DNA of 64,000 nucleotides from SXIZ01 sp040079795 (lineage in GTDB: Bacteria; Pseudomonadota; Gammaproteobacteria; Methylococcales; Methylomonadaceae), in NCBI GenBank assembly GCA_040079795.1, contig JBEBJQ010000004.1, positions 43,891-107,890 of the forward strand. Reading direction: 5' to 3'. The notes under the pieces were generated by a model that was given only the letters and a program-made list of their open reading frames with translations, made no database searches and was not told the DNA's origin. A program made the translations under genes and the position numbers. Below are positions 35,787 through 43,430 of the stretch, one piece after another; within the stretch, counting starts at the first letter, position 1, and each line of letters opens with the position of its first letter.

Positions 35787-36721
35787 TGAACAGTTCCTTT
35801 TCCAATTAAATTAGCTTGCAGTTTTGCCACAGGAACCACTTGCAAATCCCAAATCAACCCTAAACAAGACATGAGTTTGAGCAAGTAATAACTCATATCA
35901 ATTTCCCACCAAAAAAAACCTTGCCTCGCTGAAAGGGGATAATGATGGTGGTTGTTGTGCCAGCCTTCACCTAAAGTTAATAATGCCAACCAACCGTTAT
36001 TACGGCTGTCATCATTCGTTTGGTAACGCCTACCGCCAGTTACATGCGCAAGGGAATTAACAAATAACGTGCAATGGATTAAAACCACTGAAGAGACAAA
36101 ATATCCCCAGACAAGCATTTGCGAAGCATTGGTATTAAGCTGTGGCATATAAATTTCCAGAATTTTGCCTAAGCCCAGCATCATAAACGCGTACACCACA
36201 GGCACCAACACATCAAAACGATCCAACCAACGTAACTCCGGGAACTTGATTAAATCCCGCACACAGGACTCTTGCGTGGCAAAATTTTTCAGGCACAGAA
36301 ACCAGCCCATATGGCTCCACCAAAAGCCATGCCGTGGACTATGGATGTCTTTGTCCTGGTCTGAATAACGATGGTGCCTGCGATGATGCGACGCCCACCA
36401 GATAGGACCGCGTTGTGTAGCAGTCGCCCCCAGCAAAGCAAACAAAAATTGGCAGGCACGGCTGGTTTTAAACGCTTTATGCGAAAAATACCGGTGATAA
36501 AAAGCGGTAATTGCAAACATACGGATCAGGTAAGAAAACACCGCGACCCACAAAGCCACTGGGCTCCAACCCACTACCAACACAAACAAGCACACCAGAT
36601 GCATCAGCACAAACGGGATCACCCTTAACCAATCAATGGCTTCATTTTGGGTTTCAGTTGTAGTTACCGTTTTATTGTCAAACCAGCCCAGCAGCTTGGT
36701 AACGGCAGTGTTCAAAAACAT
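35783..36721 (-). CDS. Delta-9-type acyl desaturase
   Basis: 312 residues from the ATG at 36721 (AGGGAG 6 nt upstream); a 14-residue longer form is possible but has no ribosome binding site. Four membrane spans and the three di-iron histidine boxes are visible: HRYFSH (about 76), HHRRHH (about 112) and HNNHHH near residue 250. Such enzymes insert a cis double bond in acyl-CoA or phospholipid chains using oxygen. It heads the lipid operon, supplying the unsaturated chain for the downstream CFA-type enzymes. Confidence 0.93.
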   Translation of the reverse strand: MFLNTAVTKLLGWFDNKTVTTTETQNEAIDWLRVIPFVLMHLVCLFVLVVGWSPVALWVAVFSYLIRMFAITAFYHRYFSHKAFKTSRACQFLFALLGATATQRGPIWWASHHRRHHRYSDQDKDIHSPRHGFWWSHMGWFLCLKNFATQESCVRDLIKFPELRWLDRFDVLVPVVYAFMMLGLGKILEIYMPQLNTNASQMLVWGYFVSSVVLIHCTLFVNSLAHVTGGRRYQTNDDSRNNGWLALLTLGEGWHNNHHHYPLSARQGFFWWEIDMSYYLLKLMSCLGLIWDLQVVPVAKLQANLIGKGTVQ

Positions 36722-36767
36722 ACAGGGCTCCCTGTTGAAGAATTTTGAGTTATTGAACAACATCGCG

Positions 36768-36807
36768 CGTGAGCGTTACGTGAACATAAACGTGATATTT
36801 GTTCACG
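36768..36807. promoter_or_regulatory. Phased CGTGA repeats and inverted repeat in divergent promoter
   Basis: CGTGA occurs at 36768, 36779 and 36791, spaced 11 and 12 bp, about one helical turn. The second copy also starts an 8-bp inverted repeat: CGTGAACA (36779-36786) and TGTTCACG (36800-36807). It lies between the divergent desaturase and lipoprotein genes and is a good operator candidate for the OmpR-type regulator at 27977. Confidence 0.5.
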
Positions 36808-36853
36808 CAATGGCGCAACGCTTAGTAGATGATATTAAAAACAGGAGTAGCTT

Positions 36854-37402
36854 ATGAAATGTTTAACTTTTTTAATTCTGCTGGTATTGCTTAATGCCTG
36901 TAGCTATCTTGACCCAAATGCCAATGTTGAGTACTTAAACCTGGCACCTGCTGATGCCAAGGTAAAATCCCTGAAAAATATCCAAGCCTTTGAACGTTTT
37001 TATGATCAGTTAGATGAAAGCAGTTTAGAGAAAAACCTGACCGCCGCCTATGCGGAGAGCTTGTACTTTAATGACACAGTAACGACTATCCATGAGCGCA
37101 AAAATTTATTAAATTACATGCGCCATACGCAACAACAGCTTAAAGGGGTTCAATTTGAAGTACTTAGCGTCCAGCAGCAAGGACGCGACGCGTTCGTGCG
37201 CTGGAACATGCACACCCAATTCAGGGTATTAGGGCAAGATAACAATGTCCAGTCAATTGGCATCAGTCATCTGCGTTTTAACGCCGACAATAAAATCATT
37301 CTGCATCAAGACTACTGGGACAGTATGCAGGGCTTCTATCAACACATACCCGTCATCGGAGGCATATTACAATGGATAAAAAGCAAGTTAAACGACTATT
37401 AA
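36854..37402 (+). CDS. NTF2/SnoaL-like lipoprotein
   Basis: 182 residues with lipobox LLNAC at Cys16 after a short hydrophobic signal. The rest shows the cone-shaped NTF2-like fold pattern: FERFYDQLDESSLEKNLTAAYAESLYFNDTV at the N-terminal helix, and WNMHTQFRVLG and LRFNADNKIILHQDYWD strands. Proteins like this occur in the same conserved lipid cluster in other proteobacteria; function unknown. The gene overlaps the next one by 31 bp, in a different frame. Confidence 0.8.
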   Translation: MKCLTFLILLVLLNACSYLDPNANVEYLNLAPADAKVKSLKNIQAFERFYDQLDESSLEKNLTAAYAESLYFNDTVTTIHERKNLLNYMRHTQQQLKGVQFEVLSVQQQGRDAFVRWNMHTQFRVLGQDNNVQSIGISHLRFNADNKIILHQDYWDSMQGFYQHIPVIGGILQWIKSKLNDY

Positions 37403-37935
37403 AATTTATAGGTATAAGTTGCACGCTATTAGCAAGCTCTGCCAATGCGCAGATGATTTTTCCTCCGGCTGTCAGTTATGCCAAAACGCAGTTAAAATTA
37501 TGCAGCCAAGCAGAACTCAAAGCTTATTCATTTATTTCGGTGGGTAATGCTGCCCTATATTTAGAGGATTGCCAGCAACTCTCCAAAATCTTTGTATCAA
37601 CCCCCAAACAACTCCGATTTGCCTACGATACAGCTATCCCCGCCAACGCTTTTCAAGAAGCCTCTAACGAATACCTTAAAAGCAACCTTGGCGACAAATA
37701 TCAGCATTGGCAAAGTGCCTTCGACCAATTCAACAGCCACTATCAAGACATAAAAGCCAACGATTATTATGATCTGATTTATAGCCCTAAAAGTGGCTTG
37801 TTATTGCAGCTCAATGGCAAAATTTTGGCGAACCTGCCCAATCAAGAAGTCGCACTGGCTTATCTGAATGTTTGGTTTGGCGAGAAACCGTTTAATGAGG
37901 ACTTAAAAAAAGCGTTACTAAAATTGCCCGATTAA
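37372..37935 (+). CDS. Chalcone isomerase-like exported protein
   Basis: 187 residues with a signal peptide ending ASSANA. The sequence shows the bacterial chalcone isomerase-like pattern: QLKLCSQAELKAYSFISVGNAALYLEDC, PKQLRFAYDTAIPANAFQEA, and a C-terminal YLNVWFGEKPFNEDLKKALL. The fold is shared with fatty-acid-binding proteins, which suits the lipid cluster. It overlaps the upstream lipoprotein gene by 31 bp, so co-expression is expected. Confidence 0.82.
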   Translation: MDKKQVKRLLKFIGISCTLLASSANAQMIFPPAVSYAKTQLKLCSQAELKAYSFISVGNAALYLEDCQQLSKIFVSTPKQLRFAYDTAIPANAFQEASNEYLKSNLGDKYQHWQSAFDQFNSHYQDIKANDYYDLIYSPKSGLLLQLNGKILANLPNQEVALAYLNVWFGEKPFNEDLKKALLKLPD

Positions 37936-37980
37936 ATAGGTTGTAAGACTATCGGTTTAACAGCTTTAATAAGGGAGCAG

Positions 37981-38136
37981 ATGGGTGGTTTTGCGGAAGG
38001 CCTGGCGGATTCGGTGTCAGAGCAAGCATTGACAAATTTGATAAAGCAGGAAGTTAAGCAAATGATGTTTAAAGCGGAAAACAAAAAGACTTCCAGGACC
38101 ATTAAGCCTTGGAAGTCTTTAAGTCGATGTTATTAA
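37981..38136 (+). CDS. Possible small protein, 51 aa
   Basis: A short open frame starting MGGFAEGLADSVSEQALTNL with AAGGGAG 3 nt before the ATG. Its second half runs through a bidirectional terminator hairpin, which argues against a full-length gene. It may be a decayed gene or chance. No similarity recognised. Confidence 0.3.
   Translation: MGGFAEGLADSVSEQALTNLIKQEVKQMMFKAENKKTSRTIKPWKSLSRCY
38085..38120 (-). terminator. Terminator of the 57-aa membrane protein gene
   Basis: AAAGACTTCCAGG (38085-38097) pairs with CCTTGGAAGTCTTT (38107-38120) with one bulge. On the minus strand it is followed by TTTTTGTTTTCC, a good rho-independent terminator; it can also stop plus-strand transcripts from the lipid cluster. 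Confidence 0.7.
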
Positions 38137-38154
38137 GCAATTCAGTTAAAGACA

Positions 38155-38328
38155 TCATTCGCATAACACATGTCTGGCGTTAATGCGTTTACGGTTGAAG
38201 TTAATATTACTGGCAATGGCTGCAACTGCAAATAATGCCGATGAAATGATGTAGTCGCCAGACATATAACCAAACATGCCCAAAACGAATAACACACCAA
38301 TATAAATATCTTTATAAAAGTCATTCAT
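38155..38328 (-). CDS. Small membrane protein, 57 aa
   Basis: ATG at 38328 with AAGGA 7 nt upstream, a clear sigma-70 promoter and a terminator, so this is a complete small gene. The sequence starts MNDFYKDIYIGVLFVLGMFG and has two hydrophobic segments (about 8-24 and 27-41), then a basic tail (NFNRKRINARH). Another frame on the same strand starts 4 bp later but lacks a ribosome binding site. Function unknown. Confidence 0.65.
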   Translation of the reverse strand: MNDFYKDIYIGVLFVLGMFGYMSGDYIISSALFAVAAIASNINFNRKRINARHVLCE

Positions 38329-38371
38329 AAATAAATCCTTGTAAAGTTAAACATTTTCTTACTGCAACTTA

Positions 38372-38400
38372 ACTATAGTGTCAATTGCTATTGTTGACAA
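38372..38400 (-). promoter_or_regulatory. Sigma-70 promoter of the 57-aa gene with overlapping inverted repeat
   Basis: On the minus strand, -35 TTGTCA (38400-38395) and -10 TATAGT (38377-38372) are exactly 17 bp apart. An inverted repeat TGTCAA-N9-TTGACA at 38379-38399 covers the spacer and -35, as expected for a repressor site. The remaining 300 bp to the peroxidase gene hold nothing else I can name. Confidence 0.55.
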
Positions 38401-38705
38401 GGTTACTATGGATATATGGACTGTTTCTTAATTGGATACATTAAACATAAAATTTCGCTAATTAGGCACAATAAATTTGCTAATGCTAACGCGTTAAACC
38501 ATTCAAAAAACCCGGCATTCAAGCTTACATTAACCCACCCTTAAAGCTATCATGTGATTTTTGTGGGGTAAATATTGAGTAATCACAGTATATCAATCAT
38601 GACTGGCTAGTAAGCTTAGCGCCATTAACCCACTCCTCGCCGATTGTGTTTTCTAAACTTCGGGGTAAACTCTAAACAAGATTAATTTATTACAAGGAGG
38701 CCGCC

Positions 38706-39248
38706 ATGACTTTTCGACTTATTTTACCGCTCTTACTCATTGTATTTTCTTCAACTTTATTAGCTGAACAATGCCCCGAGTATTTAAACTACCCGATTAA
38801 GAAACTACATTCTTCAAAAACCCTTAATATTTGCGAAGCATATCCCGGCAAGGCCTTACTGATTGTGAATACCGCCAGCCATTGCGGTTACACACCACAA
38901 TTTAAAGCACTGGAACAATTACACCAGCGCTATAAAGCTAAAGACCTGGTCATACTGGGGTTTGCCAGCAATGATTTCAAACAGGAAGCCAAAGATGACC
39001 AGGAAATTGCCAAGGTCTGTTACATTAACTATGGCGTTACCTTTGACATGTTTGCACCAATTGCGGTGATTGGAGAAACCGCGCATCCTTTGTTCAAAGA
39101 GTTAGCTAAACAAGCAAGCCCTCCAGCATGGAATTTCAATAAATATCTCGTAAACAGCAAAGGTAACGTTGTTAAACATTTTGCCAGCCAAGTAACACCC
39201 GATTCACCTGAGCTGGTTCAAGCAATTGAACAAGCGCTTAGTCACTAA
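38706..39248 (+). CDS. Periplasmic glutathione peroxidase family protein
   Basis: 180 residues with a signal peptide ending SSTLLA. The family motifs are NTASHCGYTPQF with peroxidatic Cys60, LVILGFASNDFKQEA, and WNFNKYLVNSKG; the Cys (not selenocysteine) form is usual in bacteria and is probably reduced by thioredoxin-like proteins. It reduces hydrogen or lipid peroxides in the periplasm. AGGAGG lies just before the ATG. It is followed by a DCC-family gene after 49 bp. Confidence 0.92.
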   Translation: MTFRLILPLLLIVFSSTLLAEQCPEYLNYPIKKLHSSKTLNICEAYPGKALLIVNTASHCGYTPQFKALEQLHQRYKAKDLVILGFASNDFKQEAKDDQEIAKVCYINYGVTFDMFAPIAVIGETAHPLFKELAKQASPPAWNFNKYLVNSKGNVVKHFASQVTPDSPELVQAIEQALSH

Positions 39249-39297
39249 TAATTTTCATGCCGCAACAATTCGCCTTGTTCTGTATTCAGGATTTTTT

Positions 39298-39678
39298 ATG
39301 ACGCCCACTAAAACCAAAGTCACCTGTTTTCATGATGGTGAATGTCCTATCTGCACAATTGAAATCAAGACAATGAAAAAACTCGATACAGCAGGCAATA
39401 TTAACTGGGTAGATATTAGCCAAAACAGAGGAGACTTGGGAAAAGTGGGTTTAACCTACAAACAAGCCATGGATCGAATGTACGTTATTGATGAGAACCA
39501 ACAACTGCTATCAGGCGTACGCGGATTTTTAGAGGTCTGGAAACAACTCCCCTATTACCGGCGAGTCGCTCCGGTTATTGAACACGTCCCATTGCTACTA
39601 TGGATTATGGAGTTTTGCTATACAATTTTCGCACGTTATCGTTTACCCCTTACTGGTAAAAAACAGTTAACGGAATAA
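39298..39678 (+). CDS. DCC family thiol-disulfide oxidoreductase-like protein (DUF393)
   Basis: 126 residues from the ATG at 39298 (AGGA upstream); a longer start overlapping the peroxidase gene is unlikely. The N-terminal signature CFHDGECPICTIEI gives the D-x-x-CPxC motif of the DCC family, followed by QAMDRMYVIDENQQLLSGVRGFLEVWKQLPYYR. No signal peptide, so cytoplasmic. A redox function is assumed for the family but unproven. It shares orientation with the peroxidase and Trp-rich genes. Confidence 0.88.
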   Translation: MTPTKTKVTCFHDGECPICTIEIKTMKKLDTAGNINWVDISQNRGDLGKVGLTYKQAMDRMYVIDENQQLLSGVRGFLEVWKQLPYYRRVAPVIEHVPLLLWIMEFCYTIFARYRLPLTGKKQLTE

Positions 39679-39683
39679 CGGCT

Positions 39684-39899
39684 ATGAACCGAATAAACCC
39701 GCATAAATTACTGCACTCAAAATGGACTGCTGTTACTCCGAATCAAAAAGAACGCCACTTTATCGTCATTAAACTGATCTGTTCAGACACAGATAAAATC
39801 ATAGCCTGCGAATTAGAAGCCATCATTAACAATAAAGTCTATACAGTGGATTGGCAAATACTTAAAAACTCATCCTGTTGGCTGATGGGTTGGCAATAG
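39684..39899 (+). CDS. Trp-rich small protein (TIGR02450/DUF2389 family)
   Basis: 71 residues starting MNRINPHKLLHSKWTAVTP, the hallmark of this family, with four Trp overall, ending SSCWLMGWQ. Function unknown; often beside stress or photolyase-type genes in gammaproteobacteria. It starts 5 bp after the DCC gene and is probably co-transcribed. Confidence 0.85.
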   Translation: MNRINPHKLLHSKWTAVTPNQKERHFIVIKLICSDTDKIIACELEAIINNKVYTVDWQILKNSSCWLMGWQ

Positions 39900-40076
39900 A
39901 AAAATTTAATAACCAGAAGCCAATAGCGTCGACCAGGCTTTTTAAGTAGTCCGCTCAAACAGCATGGTCATCAAACTTTTAAATTGCTTTTGCCCCATTC
40001 GGCTAGACTTATTTGATCCTGAATTAACTGAGGCTTACGGCTAATCGGAAAACTTATGCTGCAAGCCAAATAAAGC

Positions 40077-40095
40077 GGGCAGATAAGATCTGCCC
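40077..40095. terminator. GC-rich hairpin between convergent genes
   Basis: GGGCAGAT (40077-40084) and ATCTGCCC (40088-40095) pair with a 3-nt loop. It separates the Trp-rich gene (plus) from the amidohydrolase (minus). The rest of the 230-bp gap shows nothing further. Confidence 0.5.
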
Positions 40096-40130
40096 ACCCT
40101 AATTAACTAAATATGAAGATCTGTTTCAGC

Positions 40131-41660
40131 TTACTGGCAATTAGCTTTAGGCAACCAATTAGCTAAAGGCCCTTGATTTTTCAATAACCCATCAACCCCC
40201 AAGTAGTAAACATTATTATCGGATGAAGAAACGCCCAGATAAGCTTGGGTCGATGAATAATAACGATAGGTGTAAGCATCCAAGTCTTGCGTAGCAGAAC
40301 CGGACGGGGCGAATTGTGCTGGATAGGTACCTTCGGCCCATGTGAATAGGCATTCAGCATTGGACTCCGCCCGCTCATTTTTGAACTTATCAACCACGAT
40401 ACGCCCGCCGGAAATAACCAGATCAGGGTATTCCAATAATTTAAATTTTTGGAGTGCATTACCACGCACGGCGATAATATCCGCCGGTGCGCCGGGCGTT
40501 AATGTGCCCAGGCCTGATATACCCAGACGCTCGCCTGCTCTTGAAGTTGCTGCTTTCAAGACATTAATAACCTCGCTAAAATCAACCGATTCGCCACTGG
40601 TCAAATGCAATATCATATGCAGCTCTTCGCCGTTAATTCCCCAAGGCACATTGTCGTGCCCGATTTCAGAACCGTAAATAAATTTAGCACCTTTGCTGGC
40701 TAAACTCATGGTGTTCGAATGTATCCCTTTGCCATTGGAAGCGACACATGAACCCAGCGTATCAATCGTGGTGACAAAGGTAACCCCTTGTTTCACGGCT
40801 TGTTGCAATAAATCTTCCCTGACTTCAGCACACGGCATATGGGCAAACTCATCAACCCCAGCAACCAATGCGCGTTCAACACCGGTATTTTCTCCCACAT
40901 GCACAATAACCCGTTTATTCAATTCATGGGCTTTAGTTACTATCGCTTTAACAATCTCTTCAGAAAGCATTGGCCAAGGCGTGGCAGGTACCGGGCCGTC
41001 ATGCGGTTGCATCCAGGGTGCACCGGTTTCCCCACCTGGTTCCAAGGCAATCTTGATGGCAGTTGCCCCACCGTTAACCAGATCAACAACCACTTTTTGA
41101 GCGTCTTCGATTGAGCTTACCGGTATACCGATTTTGTCGTAACCACCCGTACCGCCGCCAAATATGTTAAGGGGATAACCGCCGGGAGCCTGGATGATAG
41201 GCCCGACGCTTAATAGCCTTAACGCACCCTGACCACCCTCAGACTTCATTAAGGGGCCGCCAGTATCTTGCACGGTGGTTATGCCATGCTCCAGCACCGT
41301 ATCTTTGCGGACGTTCTGGAAAGTAACATGCGCATGCGATTCAATAAATCCGGGCAAAATGGTCGCATCACCCAAATTAATTTTATTGCTGCATAACCCG
41401 CCTAATTGGTCGAGCGTGCCAACTTGTTTGATTTTTTCCGCCTCTATCAATACAGCCATATTATCTTGTGGAAAATTGATACCATCAAACAGCCGCGCTG
41501 CTGTCAACAGTTGGCAGACAGGAGGTTTTTGTGTATCTAAATTGCTTGTGCCAGTAAGCGCTTCACCCTCATGGGCAAGGGCATTAAACCCGATCCCCTG
41601 GGACAAGATTAGTGTAGTTATTAAATATTTAAGACTTGGCCCGCCATTTGTTCTGTTCAT
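40131..41660 (-). CDS. Exported amidohydrolase family protein
   Basis: 509 residues from the ATG at 41660, with GGAGAG 6 nt upstream. A signal peptide ends GFNALA. The metal-dependent hydrolase fold is shown by IESHAHVTFQN (H-x-H), EPGG then RVIVHVGENTG, and GSEIGHDNVPWG; the dehydratase-like substrate is unknown. The last 80 residues (from about 430) form an extra C-terminal segment with a conserved Cys pair. Imidazolonepropionase or prolidase-type activities are typical for relatives. It is divergent from the AraC regulator at 42047. Confidence 0.85.
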   Translation of the reverse strand: MNRTNGGPSLKYLITTLILSQGIGFNALAHEGEALTGTSNLDTQKPPVCQLLTAARLFDGINFPQDNMAVLIEAEKIKQVGTLDQLGGLCSNKINLGDATILPGFIESHAHVTFQNVRKDTVLEHGITTVQDTGGPLMKSEGGQGALRLLSVGPIIQAPGGYPLNIFGGGTGGYDKIGIPVSSIEDAQKVVVDLVNGGATAIKIALEPGGETGAPWMQPHDGPVPATPWPMLSEEIVKAIVTKAHELNKRVIVHVGENTGVERALVAGVDEFAHMPCAEVREDLLQQAVKQGVTFVTTIDTLGSCVASNGKGIHSNTMSLASKGAKFIYGSEIGHDNVPWGINGEELHMILHLTSGESVDFSEVINVLKAATSRAGERLGISGLGTLTPGAPADIIAVRGNALQKFKLLEYPDLVISGGRIVVDKFKNERAESNAECLFTWAEGTYPAQFAPSGSATQDLDAYTYRYYSSTQAYLGVSSSDNNVYYLGVDGLLKNQGPLANWLPKANCQ

Positions 41661-42046
41661 TTTCTCTCCAGACTGTTTTATTTTTATATAATTGACTGAT
41701 TTCACGATGCCTTCGTTTTCTCAGGTTGCTAACCCACTACCCGTTTATGAAAACGCCAAACCATAAATGTCAGGTCAATAAAATGATGTTATTCGTTAAA
41801 AGCCACTTAGCGTTAAGCGAGCGGTTTTTCCATAATTAGCGTGAAAACTGGAATTTTCCCCACTTATTATTGTGTCGATAATAGCTATTAACAGCTATAG
41901 TTTCTATCCGCATTCATATGGCTAAGGTAATATTTCTTATGCTAAAAGCTGTTAAATGAGAAAATGAATCCATTCTGGGTAATGCGTTTTTTTTCAGTAT
42001 TGGCGCTTTAAATTGAGCTTAATTAAGCGCAAAAAAGAGACTGGTT
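41661..42046. promoter_or_regulatory. Divergent promoter region, amidohydrolase/AraC regulator
   Basis: 386 bp. It holds a distant inverted repeat TTAACAGCT (41888-41896) / AGCTGTTAA (41947-41955) and, in the leader of the AraC gene, GCGCTT (42003) / AAGCGC (42025) just before the ribosome binding site. Both are candidate regulator or structure sites; no better assignment is possible. Confidence 0.35.
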
Positions 42047-43018
42047 ATGAACAAAAACCAATTAGCAAGAGCAAAGCGCTGGAGTATCAGTTCCGATGAT
42101 CTCCCTTTGCAAGTTGAAACGCAAAAAAACTGTATCCAACAGACGTTGCCCGAAGATTTAGGGAATGGCCGAACAAATTTCTTTCAGCTTGAGGAAGGGC
42201 TTAGCTATATAGAGACGCTTTACCTGCCGTCAAAAGATGTAGCGATTTTAAGCCAGATCGAATGCCAGGAGCCGCGTATAGTAATTACGCTGGGTCTAAA
42301 GGGAAACTCCCGTTTTTCAGGTAATCAGGGGGATGAGGTTGTATTTAAAGAGGGCTATACCGCAATAACCACCTTCAATTCAAGCATCGGCGAACGGGAA
42401 TACGACGCTAATAAAGCCGTAAGTCAACTACGCCTTTCCATAACTAAAAATTGGTTGGAAAGCAATTTAGGCGAAAATCTGTGTCAGCCATTTTTTAGCA
42501 AACGCCGGATTCAACAATTAAGCTGCCAACCCATCTCGCACATAGGCATAATGGCTGCAGAACAGTTATTGACGGGTAATATCTCAAATAACGTGAAACG
42601 GATGTTTATGCAAGGACAGGTTATGTCGCTACTGGCTGCAGAATTAAGCCATCTATGCGAAGAAAATCCCGGAAGCATGGTGCGGTTTAATCAAAAAGAC
42701 CGGGAGGTGGCAATGCTGGCTCGGGATATTCTATATCAAGAATTTAAAAACCCGCCATCTATAGCTTTGTTATCAAAACGCGTGGGTACCAATCAATTTA
42801 AATTAAAAAAACTATTCCATCATTTTTTTAACAACACGCCCTATGGCTTACTTCTGGAAATCAGGATGAATAAAGCCTACCGGTTGCTGGAAAGCACCAG
42901 ATGTCATGTTGGCATAGCGGCAGATTTAGTTGGCTACAGCCACGCGAGTAATTTTAGTACTGCCTTCATCAATTACTTCGGGATTTCACCTAAGTTCATT
43001 TGCAAAAAATCGAAATAA
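42047..43018 (+). CDS. AraC family regulator, PchR-like
   Basis: 323 residues. The N-terminal part has no recognised sensor family; the C-terminal about 100 residues hold two helix-turn-helix motifs, with KLKKLFHHFFNNTPYGLLLEIRMNKAYRLL and VGIAADLVGYSHASNFSTAFINYFGISP. This end resembles PchR/YbtA-type regulators that sense siderophores. It precedes an ECF sigma/FecR/TonB receptor operon by 412 bp and may co-regulate it (inference). Confidence 0.85.
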   Translation: MNKNQLARAKRWSISSDDLPLQVETQKNCIQQTLPEDLGNGRTNFFQLEEGLSYIETLYLPSKDVAILSQIECQEPRIVITLGLKGNSRFSGNQGDEVVFKEGYTAITTFNSSIGEREYDANKAVSQLRLSITKNWLESNLGENLCQPFFSKRRIQQLSCQPISHIGIMAAEQLLTGNISNNVKRMFMQGQVMSLLAAELSHLCEENPGSMVRFNQKDREVAMLARDILYQEFKNPPSIALLSKRVGTNQFKLKKLFHHFFNNTPYGLLLEIRMNKAYRLLESTRCHVGIAADLVGYSHASNFSTAFINYFGISPKFICKKSK

Positions 43019-43090
43019 GACAGCCAATTACCCACCATCCTTGCATATAAAATGACTGTACAAAGTGCTTTAAAATGGGTGTAAAAGCAT

Positions 43091-43111
43091 TTCCGGCTTG
43101 GGCTGCCGGAA
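43091..43111 (+). terminator. Hairpin after the AraC gene
   Basis: TTCCGGC (43091-43097) and GCCGGAA (43105-43111) pair perfectly with a 7-nt loop, 73 bp past the stop; the T-tract is weak. Confidence 0.4.
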
Positions 43112-43290
43112 TTCAGTTGCCATGGAAAGGCTTGTTCACATTACATCCCTGTAATTTGGATACGGGCATCCGTTATAGCACGGAGCGAATCCATGCTGGT
43201 ATCACGGCCTAGCTGAAGTATCAGGCTAATCCGGAAAAATTTTTACTTTAGGTTCCAATCAAACCAAAATCTCAATAACCAACAAATAGG

Positions 43291-43324
43291 TCATATGACA
43301 CACTAACTATGGCATATGCCACAC
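43291..43324. promoter_or_regulatory. Paired ATATGMCACA elements upstream of ECF sigma gene A
   Basis: CATATGACACAC (43292-43303) and CATATGCCACAC (43313-43324) are direct repeats 21 bp apart, two helical turns. Each overlaps a small palindrome, TCATATGA and GGCATATGCC. Similar halves occur upstream of the ECF gene at 62670 and of hupE. Confidence 0.5.
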
Positions 43325-43401
43325 TTTTGGTTTCTTTAAATAACCTAACTTCAATAATATCAATACAATAACTCACGGCATAAAACGTGCTTGATAGTTA
43401 A

Positions 43402-43419
43402 GATAAATAATTATTTATC
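43402..43419. promoter_or_regulatory. Fur-box-like palindrome before ECF sigma gene A
   Basis: GATAAATAATTATTTATC is a perfect 18-bp palindrome very close to the Fur consensus (GATAATGATAATCATTATC) and ends 11 bp before the sigma gene start. Iron repression is inferred. Confidence 0.65.
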
Positions 43420-43430
43420 GCGTTTTAATT

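Noticed and set aside
38142..38324. 60-codon frame starting MTFIKIFILVCYSFW on the minus strand
   Set aside because: It overlaps the 57-aa gene in another frame; the ribosome binding site, promoter spacing and terminator fit the ATG at 38328 better.
40839..41114. Long open frames opposite the amidohydrolase and other long genes
   Set aside because: They lie antisense to well-supported genes, have no family similarity and are explained by codon bias of the real gene.
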